57,044 nucleotides of DNA, taken from Streptomyces hygroscopicus subsp. hygroscopicus. GTDB lineage: Bacteria > Actinomycetota > Actinomycetes > Streptomycetales > Streptomycetaceae. The notes beneath the pieces were generated by a model. It did not search any database. It saw nothing but the letters and a program-made list of their open reading frames with translations, and was not told the origin of the DNA. Location: assembly GCF_001553455.1 (NCBI RefSeq), contig NZ_BBOX01000126.1:1-57044 (forward strand), read 5' to 3'. The stretch's first letter is position 1. The number at the start of each line of letters is the position of its first letter. The translations under genes were made by a program, and so were the position numbers. This document shows, piece by piece, positions 44,884 through 53,467 of the stretch.

Positions 44884-45090
44884 ATGTCCGACATACAGTG
44901 GCAGAAGTCGTCCTACTCGGCGGACGGCCCCGGCAACAACTGCGTCGAGCTGGCCCACGCCCCTGGCGCTGCGGTCCTTCTCCGCGAGAGTGACGATCCG
45001 GACGTGATCATCGCGACCACTCCTGCCGCTCTCCGGCAGCTGATGGAGAGGGTCAAGGCCGGAGGGTTCGACGACATGGCCGACCGCTGA
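44884..45090 (+). CDS. DUF397 protein, copy 1
   Basis: A 68-aa DUF397 protein: QWQKSSYSADGPGNNCVELA at the start, VLLRESDDPDVII in the middle, ALRQLMERVKAGGFDD at the end. Members are small partners of the DUF5753 regulators and may bind them. The gene is 10 nt after the regulator. Codons from about residue 6 onward are nearly identical in DNA to copy 2, with a repeat period of 226 bp. Confidence 0.92.
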   Translation: MSDIQWQKSSYSADGPGNNCVELAHAPGAAVLLRESDDPDVIIATTPAALRQLMERVKAGGFDDMADR

Positions 45091-45106
45091 TGTAGGAGGC
45101 AGAGGG

Positions 45107-45316
45107 ATGTCGTACGTACAGCGCTGGCAGAAGTCGTCCTACTCGGCGGACGGCCCCGGCAACGCTTGCGTCGAGCTGGCCCACGCCCCTGGCGCTGCGG
45201 TCCTTCTCCGCGAGAGTGACGATCCGGACGTGATCATCGCGACCACTCCTGCCGCTCTCCGGCAGCTGATGGAGAGGGTCAAGGCCGGAGGGTTCGACGA
45301 CATGGCCGATCGCTGA
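45107..45316 (+). CDS. DUF397 protein, copy 2
   Basis: A 69-aa protein almost identical to copy 1 (MSYVQRWQ start; NNC becomes NAC). Only a few bases differ over about 190 bp, so the duplication is recent. The ribosome site GGAGGCAGAGGG and first codons are shared exactly with copy 3, showing that the repeat unit includes the intergenic segment. Confidence 0.92.
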   Translation: MSYVQRWQKSSYSADGPGNACVELAHAPGAAVLLRESDDPDVIIATTPAALRQLMERVKAGGFDDMADR

Positions 45317-45332
45317 TGTAGGAGGCAGAGGG

Positions 45333-45539
45333 ATGTCGTACGTACAGCGCTGGCGGAAGTCCTCGTACTCGGGAGAGGATGCCGAGCACAACTGCGTGGA
45401 ACTCGCGCAGCGTGATGCCACCGCGATCCTCCTGCGCGAGAGCGACGAACCGCACACCGTGATCACCACCACCCCCCTCGCCCTCCGCGCCCTCACGCGT
45501 GCCGTGAAGGCGGGGCGGCTCGATCACCTGTCCCGCTGA
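45333..45539 (+). CDS. DUF397 protein, copy 3 (diverged)
   Basis: A 68-aa DUF397 protein. Its first codons (MSYVQRWRKSSYSG) and upstream sequence match copy 2 exactly, while the rest has diverged (EDAEHNCVELAQRDATAILL, ALRALTRAVKAGRLDHLSR). It is therefore probably the older gene whose 5' end was copied. recO follows 15 nt downstream. Confidence 0.92.
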   Translation: MSYVQRWRKSSYSGEDAEHNCVELAQRDATAILLRESDEPHTVITTTPLALRALTRAVKAGRLDHLSR

Positions 45540-45554
45540 GGGACAATAAGCGCC

Positions 45555-46301
45555 ATGAGTCTGTTCCGCGACGACGGCATCGTGCTGCGCACCCAGAAGC
45601 TGGGCGAGGCGGACCGGATCATCACCCTCCTCACCCGCAACAACGGCCGCGTCCGCGCCGTGGCGCGGGGGGTGCGGCGGACGAAGTCGAAGTTCGGCGC
45701 GCGGCTCGAACCGTTCAGCCACGTCGATGTGCAGTTCTTCGCCCGCGGCGGCGAGCTGATCGGCCGCGGGCTGCCGCTGTGCACGCAGAGCGAGACGATC
45801 GCCCCGTACGGTGGGGCGATCGTCACCGACTACGCCCGCTACACCGCCGGTACGGCCATGCTGGAGACGGCCGAGCGGTTCACCGACCACGAGGGCGAGC
45901 CCGCCGTACAGCAGTACCTGCTCCTCGTCGGCGCCCTGCGCACCCTCGCCGCCGGGGATCATGAGCCGCATCTCGTCCTGGACGCGTTCCTGCTCCGCTC
46001 CCTGGCCGTCAACGGTTACGCGCCGAGTTTCGACGACTGCGCCAAGTGCGGGATGCCCGGTCCGAACCGGTTCTTCTCGGTCGGCGCGGGCGGGGTCATC
46101 TGCGGGGAGTGCCGGGTGCCCGGAAGCGTCGTACCCTCGGCGGAGTCGCTGACGCTGCTGGGCGCGCTGCTGACGGGGGACTGGGCGACGGCGGACGCGT
46201 GTGAGCTGCGCCACGCCCGGGAGGGCAGCGGGCTCGTGGCGGCGTATTTGCACTGGCACCTGGAGCGGGGGCTCCGGTCGCTGCGGTACGTGGAGAAATA
46301 G
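45555..46301 (+). CDS. recO: DNA repair protein RecO
   Basis: RecO helps RecR load RecA on single-stranded DNA in the RecFOR pathway. The 248-aa protein shows the N-terminal OB fold (SLFRDDGIVLRTQKLGEADRIITLLT, VRAVARGVRRTKSKFG, about residues 2-48) and a helical domain with a zinc motif CAKCGMPG and ICGECRVPG (about 162-197). Length is normal. In Streptomyces it is followed by uppS, as here; core gene. Confidence 0.96.
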   Translation: MSLFRDDGIVLRTQKLGEADRIITLLTRNNGRVRAVARGVRRTKSKFGARLEPFSHVDVQFFARGGELIGRGLPLCTQSETIAPYGGAIVTDYARYTAGTAMLETAERFTDHEGEPAVQQYLLLVGALRTLAAGDHEPHLVLDAFLLRSLAVNGYAPSFDDCAKCGMPGPNRFFSVGAGGVICGECRVPGSVVPSAESLTLLGALLTGDWATADACELRHAREGSGLVAAYLHWHLERGLRSLRYVEK

Positions 46302-46355
46302 CGGTACGCAGAGAAACAGCAGTAGCAGCACAGAGAGCGAAGGCAAGAGGGAGAC

Positions 46356-47210
46356 GTGGCAGGCATGGCAGGACGCGGGTTTCTGGGCCGACAGCGGCGC
46401 GAGTACCGGGCGCCGGACCCGCACCCGTCCGGTGCCCGGCCGCCGAAGATCCCCGGTGAGCTGGTGCCGCGGCACGTGGCCGTGGTGATGGACGGGAACG
46501 GCCGCTGGGCCAAGGAGCGCGGGCTGCCGCGCACCGAGGGGCACAAGGTCGGCGAGGGCGTCGTGCTGGACGTGCTCAAGGGCTGCCTCGAGATGGGGAT
46601 CAAGAACCTCTCCCTCTACGCCTTCTCGACCGAGAACTGGAAGCGCTCGCCCGACGAAGTGCGCTTCCTGATGAACTTCAACCGCGACGTCATCCGCCGC
46701 CGCCGCGACGAGATGGACGAGATGGGTGTGCGGATCCGCTGGGCGGGCCGGATGCCGAAGCTGTGGAAGTCGGTGGCGCAGGAGCTTCAGGTCGCCCAGG
46801 AGCAGACCAAGGGCAACGACGCCATGACGATGTACTTCTGCATGAACTACGGCGGCCGGGCCGAGATCGCGGACGCGGCGAAGGCGCTGGCGGAGGACGT
46901 CCGGGCGGGCCGGCTGGACCCGTCGAAGGTGAACGAGAAGACGTTCGCGAAGTACCTCTACTACCCGGACATGCCGGATGTGGACCTCTTCCTGCGCCCC
47001 TCGGGCGAGCAGCGGACGTCGAACTACCTGATCTGGCAGAGCGCGTACGCCGAGATGGTGTACCAGGACGTGCTGTGGCCGGACTTCGACCGCCGCGACC
47101 TGTGGCGGGCGTGCCTGGAGTACGCCTCGCGGGACCGCCGCTTCGGCGGGGCGATCCCCAACGAGGAGCAGCTGAAGAAGGACTCCGAGAAGGACTCCCC
47201 GTCCGCGTAA
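46356..47210 (+). CDS. uppS: Isoprenyl transferase (undecaprenyl/decaprenyl diphosphate synthase)
   Basis: A cis-prenyltransferase that makes the C50-C55 lipid carrier precursor for cell wall synthesis. The 284-aa protein has [14 protein letters not shown] (about residues 43-56) with the catalytic Asp, [14 protein letters not shown] (about 86-99), and [24 protein letters not shown] (about 209-232), the three conserved regions of UppS. GTG 46356 is used, with GAGGGAG upstream; ATG 46365 is an alternative. Located 54 nt after recO; core gene. Confidence 0.96.
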   Translation: MAGMAGRGFLGRQRREYRAPDPHPSGARPPKIPGELVPRHVAVVMDGNGRWAKERGLPRTEGHKVGEGVVLDVLKGCLEMGIKNLSLYAFSTENWKRSPDEVRFLMNFNRDVIRRRRDEMDEMGVRIRWAGRMPKLWKSVAQELQVAQEQTKGNDAMTMYFCMNYGGRAEIADAAKALAEDVRAGRLDPSKVNEKTFAKYLYYPDMPDVDLFLRPSGEQRTSNYLIWQSAYAEMVYQDVLWPDFDRRDLWRACLEYASRDRRFGGAIPNEEQLKKDSEKDSPSA

Positions 47211-47238
47211 GCGCGCAGGCGGCCGGCCGTCCCGGCTC

Positions 47239-47967
47239 ATGGAGGGGGGAGCGATTCTTTCCGCGCTCGCGAACATAGCGATGGGGCTGGTGACCAGTCT
47301 CCTCGGCGGTGGGTTTGTCTGGCTGTGGGAGCGTGGCAAGCGCACCCGGACGTTGAACAGGAAGGCACGCTTCTTCGGTATCAGGCCCGGCGAGACCTGC
47401 CTCGTCGTGCTGCCCAACAAACACAACGCGCCTGGCACCGCGCATCACCGGGATGTGCAGGCCGTAGTGCAGGTGGCCATGCTCGCGGGCGAGTTGGGCG
47501 GTCACGTCGTGGTGGCATCCGACTCCCTCCGCGGTAGCAACGGCGACCGCACCGAGTTCTGTGTCGGCGGTCCGCTCGGCGACGCCAATATCCGTGCCGG
47601 TGGGCACCTCGCGGCGTATCTTCCGGGCGTCACCCTTCATCCCTACAGCGACCGGCCCGATTCGGTGGCCTTCTCGGTCGGCGGTGAACAGTACCTGTTC
47701 GACCGCGGCAACGCGGAATACGCCCTCGTCGCGAAGTTCACTCCGCAGGAGTCGAGCCGCCCCGTGGTCTTGGTGTGCGGGCAGAGTGCGCTGGCGAATC
47801 AGGCTGCCATCCACTTCCTCCGCCGCGAGTACGCGCGGGTGGCCACTGAGATCACGTCGGAGGAACGCTACTGTCTGCTGATCAAGATCTCGGACATCCG
47901 GACCTACGAGTTCCACAGGGCGGTACTCGAACGCGACATCTCCGCGGCCGCGTTCGCACAGCCATGA
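47239..47967 (+). CDS. Membrane-anchored protein of unknown family
   Basis: A 242-aa protein with one N-terminal membrane segment (about residues 8-31), then a basic KRTRTLNRKAR stretch and a soluble domain probably in the cytoplasm. The domain alternates strands and helices: ETCLVVLPNKHN, VQVAMLAGELGGHVVVAS, EFCVGGPLGDANIRAGGHL and VVLVCGQSALANQAA. The GGPxxxxN and CGQS turns look like a Rossmann-type ligand-binding fold, but no family is recognised. It ends 4 nt from the end of the convergent ATPase-glycosyltransferase gene. The ribosome site is unclear. Confidence 0.7.
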   Translation: MEGGAILSALANIAMGLVTSLLGGGFVWLWERGKRTRTLNRKARFFGIRPGETCLVVLPNKHNAPGTAHHRDVQAVVQVAMLAGELGGHVVVASDSLRGSNGDRTEFCVGGPLGDANIRAGGHLAAYLPGVTLHPYSDRPDSVAFSVGGEQYLFDRGNAEYALVAKFTPQESSRPVVLVCGQSALANQAAIHFLRREYARVATEITSEERYCLLIKISDIRTYEFHRAVLERDISAAAFAQP

Positions 47968-47971
47968 GCGC

Positions 47972-50900
47972 TCACCGCTGCGCCACGGCGCCGAGCACCA
48001 CGGCGGCGGCCTCGCTCCACGGCACTCGCTCCGCGAGTCGCGCACGCAACTCAGCCGTCTGCCGGAAGGCACCTTCGCGGTCCCTCAGCTTCCGGTCGAT
48101 GGCCCGTGCCCACTTGCCCGTGTCCTTTTCGTCGTCTCCGGACATGGACACGACGAACTGGTCGGCCGCCTCATGCCCAAGTGCCTCGCGCAGGAGCTGG
48201 GCGAGACCGCTCCCCGAACTGACGAGAACGGGGACTCCCTGGGTGATCGCTTCGACGCCGACCAGACCGAACCCCTCCGACCTGGACGGCACGATCACCA
48301 GACTGGCACTGTTCAGGTCGTTGGCGACGCGCTCCTCAGCGGATGCGTAGGCGCGGACGACGACTTCGAGTTGTGGGTTGCCTGCCCACGCCACGATCTC
48401 CGCTCGCTGCTGCTCAACAGCGGCTTCCGGGGCCCCGCGGACGAGCAGTCTGAGCCGGCGCAGACCGTCCTCGTGCCACCACGTCGCGACCCGGCCGCAG
48501 GCGGTGGCGGCGAGATCCACCCCTTTCAGGCGGGCGTCCTCGGTGCGGCCGATCATCAGCACCCGCAACGGGGAACCGCCTGGCGGTGTGCGGGGTACCG
48601 AGGGCGCGGTGACATCGAATCCCGGGTCCAGCCGCAGAGGTGGAAGGGCCTCGGTACCGGCGAATTCGGCCAGGAACTGATCGTGCAGCCGGGGGCCGAC
48701 AGCGACCACGCGATGCGCGCCTCTGCCGAGCGCGCGCTCGATGTCCGTCCGTTCCTCGGCTCGCATCCCGGCGTCGGTCCCTCGGTCCGGCTTGTACCAC
48801 TCGATTTCGTCCGGGGCCATGTGCACGAAGTGCAGGCGGCGGGCCATGGGGTAGAAGTCGTCGGCGATCTTCTTCGCCACCGGCCCGGTGATCCGGCCAT
48901 GTCCCACCACAAGATCCGGCAGCATCCCGGCGGGCAGTTTCGGCCGACTGGTGAGCCGCATGTCCTCGGAGGCTCCGGGCATGTCGGGGGCAGGAAGCAG
49001 GGTGACGCCCGCCTCGGCCGCCGCCGCCACTTCCTCGGAGGCGGCGGCGAGCACCACACAGAACACCAGGGCACCGGCGTCGGCCAGCGCGCGGCACAGA
49101 TCGCGGTTGAAGGTGCTGAGCCCTCCGTGGGAGGACGCCCACTCGGTGGCCACGGACAGAATGACCGGTGCTCGGCGGCCGGGTGCCGGATGATCGGCGC
49201 CCTGGTGCCGGAGCGTGCTCTTCTCAGGTCCCTCCTCGTCCCGCCGCCGAGGGAGTCCCGGGCTGCCGGGACCGACGCCGAGCAGGGCGCCGGCGTGCCG
49301 CACCGCTTCGACCAGGTCGACATCGGTCTCCTCGTGCAGGGTCGCCGCGTCGTCGGGGTCCGGTAGCAGGAGATAGCTCACGGTGTACTCGGGGATCGCC
49401 ACGGTGTCCAGCACTTCGGCCGCGTTCACCAAGTGGTCGGCGGCTGAGGTCCGGTCTCCCGCCGTGAGTCGGGCCATGGCCGCGTTGTAGAGGCTCAGCG
49501 CGCGGTTCAGGGGGGCGTCCGCCAGGTCGAGGGCGCGCTCTGCCCAGGTGAGCGCGTCGTCTGTGTTCCCCGTGGCCAGGATGAGGTACGTCAGATTGTT
49601 GGCCTGCTCCCAGCCGGGAGCCAGAGTGAACGAGTCCCGGAGACGACCGACCGCGGCGGGAATGTCACCCCGACTGTAGGCTTCGTACGCCCTGTTGAGG
49701 TGGTTGTCCGCGAGCTCGGTCCGCAGCCTGCCTGTCGCCCTCTGGAACCAGCTCCGGGCCGGCCACGACCGGAGTGGCACGCGGACCCGGTCGGTGGTGA
49801 GCTCGCCGCCGAGCTGTGCGACGCGTTCGACGACCGTCTTGAAGTCGGGAGAGTCGGCCAGAACGACGTCGTCCGTATCTGCCGCGTACAGCCAGCGCTC
49901 CACGGTATGACCGGAAAATGTGCAGGTCACGGTGGTGAGGTCGAGAGCGGATGGTTCGCCCGCCCGCAGGATCGCGTCATGAAGGAGATTGATCCGCGGG
50001 GTGGCGTCGGGCCCTTCCTCGGGCAATGTCTCCAGGGCCTTGAAGATCTCCTCGATATGACCGCCGTTCATCGCGGGGCAGCAGGTGGGGAAGAGCCGGA
50101 GCGGCCCGGTCGCGATGTCACACAGGAGATGGTCGAGACGCTGTACCAGCAGCGGATGGAGGGGGTTCCGGCTGGTGTACTGAGCGTGCCGGACCGATCC
50201 CACTGTCCCGACCGTCCACAGTCTCGCGTAGATTTCGTCGAAGAGTTCGGTGGGCACGGCGAACCTCACAGGGTCCTCGTCGGTGAGGATGCCGTCCGCG
50301 ATCAGTGATTGGCGACATAGGTCGTACTGCGCACGGGTGATCTCCGGCGGTCCGGCCATCTTGTAGGCGAACCAGGTTTCCTCCGCCGTCGCATGGCCGA
50401 GTGCGGAGGTCAGCACGTTGAACGCGATGAGATCATGCCGATTCATCGCGCGTACCGCGCGGATCAGCGGACGATCGAGGACATCGCGCCCCGACTCCAT
50501 ACGGGAGCGGATGCCTTCCAGTACTTCCGCGGTCAGCTCCATGCGTTCCGCGGCACCACGCTGCCAGCGGGCGAACATCTCATGGCAGTACAGCTGAATT
50601 TCGTAGGGATTGCCGTCCGTGAGCTGTCTGAGGGCGGAGACCACACCGGCCGAGGCATGGCCGTGAATACCAACGCTCAAGAGCGGGCGCTCTATGCACG
50701 CGTGGATGTCCTCCCACTCGACGAATCCTCTGACCGCGATTTCTTTGAACTGCCGCAGGATGGGTGAGTGAACGTCGGTGATCCGGTCGATGAGCCCGGA
50801 AGTGCCGGCGAGTACCAGGACCAGCCCGTCCACGCGTGAGGTGAGGAACCTGAGAGCGGACAGCGCACGCGCGTCGTGGGCCATCAACTGGGCTTCGTCG

Positions 50901-51421
50901 ACCAGCAGGACGATCGGACGCCCGAGTAGCCGTATGAAGTAGGCAAGATCAGCCCGCAGCGCCGCCTCCGGCACCCGCCCCTCCTGCCCGGCGAGTGCCA
51001 CGGCTTCAGGGAACTCCAGTGGCGCTACCGAGGCGGCTTCGGCTGCTCCGGCCATCACCCGTCGCACTGCGGCCGGTCCGGGGACGCTCAACTCATCCGG
51101 GCCGTCAGCGGTGATCGCGGAGACCAACTCCTCGTACACCTTCCGGAAGAAAACCGTCGGCTCACCGTCGCCCTCGATTAGCTCCACACGTACGGTGACA
51201 AACCCGTTCTTCTCAGCCATCCACTCAGTGGCGTTGAGCAGGCTCGTCTTGCCGGCCGCTCGTGGTCCATGGAGGACGACACAGACCGACGGGCGGTCCA
51301 CGGCTGCCTGATCGAGCTCGTACTTGATGACCCCGACTTCCTCACCCCGCCCGGCGAAGAAGGCGGCATCGCGCACGGGGTTCCGGTAGTCGTAGGGATT
51401 GCGTAACGCGGAAATGTTCAC
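47972..51421 (-). CDS. AAA+ ATPase - TPR - GT4 glycosyltransferase fusion
   Basis: An 1149-aa three-part protein. Residues about 20-420: a STAND/Orc-like AAA ATPase with Walker A GPRAAGKTS (52-60), Walker B IVLLVDEAQ (170-178) and a sensor-like VLVLAGTSG. Residues about 590-720: TPR-like helical repeats (YEAYSRGDIPAAVGRLRDSF, ALTWAERALDLADAPLNRAL). Residues about 755-1149: a GT4/GT-B glycosyltransferase with ILSVATEWASSHGGLSTF, VLMIGRTEDARLKGVDLA and the nucleotide-sugar E-x7-E region SEGFGLVGVEA. No signal peptide. STAND ATPases fused to an effector are typical of signal-gated immune or stress systems; a sugar-transfer effector would be unusual. It could instead be a regulated glycosylation enzyme. 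The sequence is a single uninterrupted frame. Confidence 0.85.
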   Translation of the reverse strand: MNISALRNPYDYRNPVRDAAFFAGRGEEVGVIKYELDQAAVDRPSVCVVLHGPRAAGKTSLLNATEWMAEKNGFVTVRVELIEGDGEPTVFFRKVYEELVSAITADGPDELSVPGPAAVRRVMAGAAEAASVAPLEFPEAVALAGQEGRVPEAALRADLAYFIRLLGRPIVLLVDEAQLMAHDARALSALRFLTSRVDGLVLVLAGTSGLIDRITDVHSPILRQFKEIAVRGFVEWEDIHACIERPLLSVGIHGHASAGVVSALRQLTDGNPYEIQLYCHEMFARWQRGAAERMELTAEVLEGIRSRMESGRDVLDRPLIRAVRAMNRHDLIAFNVLTSALGHATAEETWFAYKMAGPPEITRAQYDLCRQSLIADGILTDEDPVRFAVPTELFDEIYARLWTVGTVGSVRHAQYTSRNPLHPLLVQRLDHLLCDIATGPLRLFPTCCPAMNGGHIEEIFKALETLPEEGPDATPRINLLHDAILRAGEPSALDLTTVTCTFSGHTVERWLYAADTDDVVLADSPDFKTVVERVAQLGGELTTDRVRVPLRSWPARSWFQRATGRLRTELADNHLNRAYEAYSRGDIPAAVGRLRDSFTLAPGWEQANNLTYLILATGNTDDALTWAERALDLADAPLNRALSLYNAAMARLTAGDRTSAADHLVNAAEVLDTVAIPEYTVSYLLLPDPDDAATLHEETDVDLVEAVRHAGALLGVGPGSPGLPRRRDEEGPEKSTLRHQGADHPAPGRRAPVILSVATEWASSHGGLSTFNRDLCRALADAGALVFCVVLAAASEEVAAAAEAGVTLLPAPDMPGASEDMRLTSRPKLPAGMLPDLVVGHGRITGPVAKKIADDFYPMARRLHFVHMAPDEIEWYKPDRGTDAGMRAEERTDIERALGRGAHRVVAVGPRLHDQFLAEFAGTEALPPLRLDPGFDVTAPSVPRTPPGGSPLRVLMIGRTEDARLKGVDLAATACGRVATWWHEDGLRRLRLLVRGAPEAAVEQQRAEIVAWAGNPQLEVVVRAYASAEERVANDLNSASLVIVPSRSEGFGLVGVEAITQGVPVLVSSGSGLAQLLREALGHEAADQFVVSMSGDDEKDTGKWARAIDRKLRDREGAFRQTAELRARLAERVPWSEAAAVVLGAVAQR

Positions 51422-51595
51422 GAGCCCCCCTCACCTCACCTCGATCGTACGATCCGCGCGGGTGCGTCGGGAGCATTCCGCTGCAGCATCTCGGGCAGGG
51501 TGCGCAGCGCGTTGTTGTGGCGGCGGTGGACCGGGGCGCCGTCCATGGTGCGGTGTGGGCGGCACCAGGTGGCGCCGCCCACGGCCGGATCGCCC

Positions 51596-52175
51596 CTACT
51601 CCGCCGCCACGATGCGCTCCACCGCCGCCGCCACCAGCTGATCCCGCTCCGCCTCCGTGAAGACGTCCGGCAAGGTGAGCTGTTCGATGATCAGCCAGTT
51701 CAGCGCCAGCATGAGCAGCCTGACGGCCGCGGCGTCACCGGGGAGGCCCGACTCCTCGTGGTACGCGACGTTCGCGTCGAGGTCGGCCCGGACCCGCTCG
51801 GTGAGGACCCTGCGCAGCCTGGACCGGCGGGTGGCCTTGAGGTGGAGTTCCAGCAGCGTCAGGTAGCCGGTGCGGAATGCGGCGACGCGGCTGACGAGCT
51901 CGTGCATTAGCTCCGCGTAGGTCTCCCGGTCGCGGCCCGCCGCCCGCTGGCGGGCGATCGTGGCCTCGTCGGGCTGAAGCCGCTCATAGACCCGGGCAAC
52001 CGGCCTGGGTGAGCAGATCGTCGCGGCTGCCGAAGTAGTTGGACGCGGTCCCGGCGGGTACGGCGGCCTCGGCGTCCACCGCACGGAAGGTCAGGCCGCG
52101 TGCGCCTTCCCTGGCCAGCACCTCGATCGCGGCGTCCACGAGGGCGGCGCGCCGCTGGTCGTTCCGTCTCACCAT
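51596..52175 (-). pseudogene. TetR family regulator, frameshifted
   Basis: The first part (52175 to about 52000) encodes the TetR helix-turn-helix (MVRRNDQRRAALVDAAIEVL, then AVPAGTASNYFGSRDDLLTQAG). The second part in another frame continues ARVYERLQPDEATIARQ to the stop at 51596. Removing one A of the AA at 51998-51999 would restore a single protein of about 192 residues. It is either a recent inactivation or a sequencing error. The palindrome at 52189 is its probable operator. Confidence 0.85.
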
Positions 52176-52188
52176 TGAGCCCACTCCA

Positions 52189-52204
52189 GCTGTAGTACTA
52201 CAGC
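52189..52204. promoter_or_regulatory. Perfect palindrome, probable TetR operator
   Basis: GCTGTAGTACTACAGC is a perfect 16-bp palindrome 14 nt upstream of the frameshifted TetR gene. Its form is typical of TetR-family autoregulatory sites. Confidence 0.7.
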
Positions 52205-52211
52205 CAACCAG

Positions 52212-52728
52212 TCACCGCTCATTGCCGGTGCGCAGCCACGCGATGTACTCGGCGACCGCGCGCTCGGTGTCATAGGCGGGCTCGTAGCCGGTGTCCTGCT
52301 GGATGCGGGTGATGTCGAGGTGGCGCGGCGGGGTGGTCCCGCCGGTGGGGAGGTCGACCCGCGCGTCGGGGACGACCTTCTTGATCGCGGCGATGATCTC
52401 GGCGTTGCTCGTGGCACGGCCGGAAGCCACGTTGTAGGTGCGGTGGTTGAGGCGGTCCGCGAGCTGGAGGAGCGCGATGGCCCCGGCCCGCGTCCTTCAC
52501 GTAGCACAGGTCGAGCGAGTCCTCCGCGTACGCGGGCGCCGGGAGGGGGGAGAGGTCCGGCTCGGTGCCGCGGGCGGCGGCGTGGACGAGTTCGGGGGCG
52601 GCGAAGAACAGCGGGCCGTGCGGCTCGAGTGGCCCCCAGATGCCGGAGATGCGGTAGTTGATGATCTCGATGCCGGTGGCGTCGGCCAGGTGGTCGTTGA
52701 GGAGTTCGCCGATCTTCTTGAAGGTCGG
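52212..52728 (-). pseudogene. Truncated, frameshifted NAD-dependent epimerase
   Basis: The minus strand reads KKIGELLNDHLADATGIEIIN, RISGIWGPLEPHGPLFF and CYVKDAGR, then after an extra base in 52479-52490 continues AIALLQLADRLNHRTYN and ARVDLPTGGTTPPRHLDITR to a stop at 52212. These are the C-terminal two thirds of a sugar epimerase/dehydratase. The N-terminal Rossmann loop is missing; homology stops abruptly near 52728, where the toxin-tail sequence begins. Confidence 0.8.
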
Positions 52729-52889
52729 GAAAGGAAGCGGTCGAAGAAGTGCTGAAACAGAATCGCGACGAGATAGACATGCGTGGCGTTAATAAAATGT
52801 ACCAAGTGACTGGCAAGGTTGACGGGACAACCTACGTGCTGGGTATCAACCGAGGGCGAGTCGGTCAGTTCTATCCGCTCGACGAGTAA
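52725..52889 (+). pseudogene. C-terminal tail of a polymorphic toxin
   Basis: The plus-strand frame ending at TAA 52887 reads GKEAVEEVLKQNRDEIDM, RGVNKMYQVTGKVDG and TTYVLGINRGRVGQFYPLDE. The strand-rich basic tail directly before a small acidic partner gene looks like the end of a secreted polymorphic (CDI/Rhs-type) toxin. The rest of the toxin gene is missing. GC content is lower than the neighbours. The toxin activity cannot be named from this fragment. Confidence 0.55.
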
Positions 52890-53356
52890 TGAGGGCCATG
52901 GTATCCGTCAATTCTTTCCTCAAGGAGCCAGGCGGTTCCTTCGTCCCTGTGGGGCAGGCGCGGTTCCGGATCCCGGACCCGGACTATGTTGAGGGTGCCC
53001 TGGAGTTGGAGGTGGGGGGCGTCCCTCTCATCTCCGTGGCCGATTGGGATTATGTTGATCAGCTCTGGTCGTACTTGATCAACATGATGGAGGAGTATTC
53101 GCAATCGGGTGTCGCGTCGACCAGGTTTCCCGACCAGCCCACCAAGCTGACCGTGTCGAAGCAAGGCAACAACTACCTTCTCGTGCGAGTGGACAGCGGT
53201 GAAAAGTCGCGGAGCTCGGCAGTCGAGGAGGGGGAGTTCTTCGGCGCCCTATGTGAATCCGGAGACCTGTTCTTCCGCAGTATGGCGAGAATGGTTCCGG
53301 AGGCCGAAGACTATTACGTCTCCGAGCGGGAAAGGCTCCGCGATGCTCGGCGTTGA
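52889..53356 (+). CDS. Probable immunity protein
   Basis: A 155-aa acidic protein with no signal peptide: SVNSFLKEPGGSFVPVGQARFR, LISVADWDYVDQLWSYLINMM, then a C-terminal EEGEFFGALCESGDLFFRSMARMVPEAEDYY helix region. Its ATG overlaps the toxin-tail stop (TAATG), the tight coupling usual for toxin / immunity pairs. Lower GC and AT-rich codons suggest recent transfer. It may neutralise related toxins from neighbours as an orphan immunity gene. ATG 52898 is an alternative start. Confidence 0.6.
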   Translation: MRAMVSVNSFLKEPGGSFVPVGQARFRIPDPDYVEGALELEVGGVPLISVADWDYVDQLWSYLINMMEEYSQSGVASTRFPDQPTKLTVSKQGNNYLLVRVDSGEKSRSSAVEEGEFFGALCESGDLFFRSMARMVPEAEDYYVSERERLRDARR

Positions 53357-53467
53357 GCAGTAACTCGATGGGCATGCCGTGGGCACCCGGAGGTACGGAA
53401 CCAGGGCGACGTCGGGTCCGCCGGAGGCTTCTGCCCGGCTTGACCCGACGCGCACTCGGTCGTTGGG

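Noticed and set aside
44884..45539. 226-bp repeats considered as a mobile element
   Set aside because: They coincide with DUF397 coding units plus ribosome sites; no transposase or inverted ends.
47239..51421. Operon of the membrane protein with the ATPase-glycosyltransferase gene
   Set aside because: The genes are convergent, so they cannot share a transcript; only a convergent pair is proposed.
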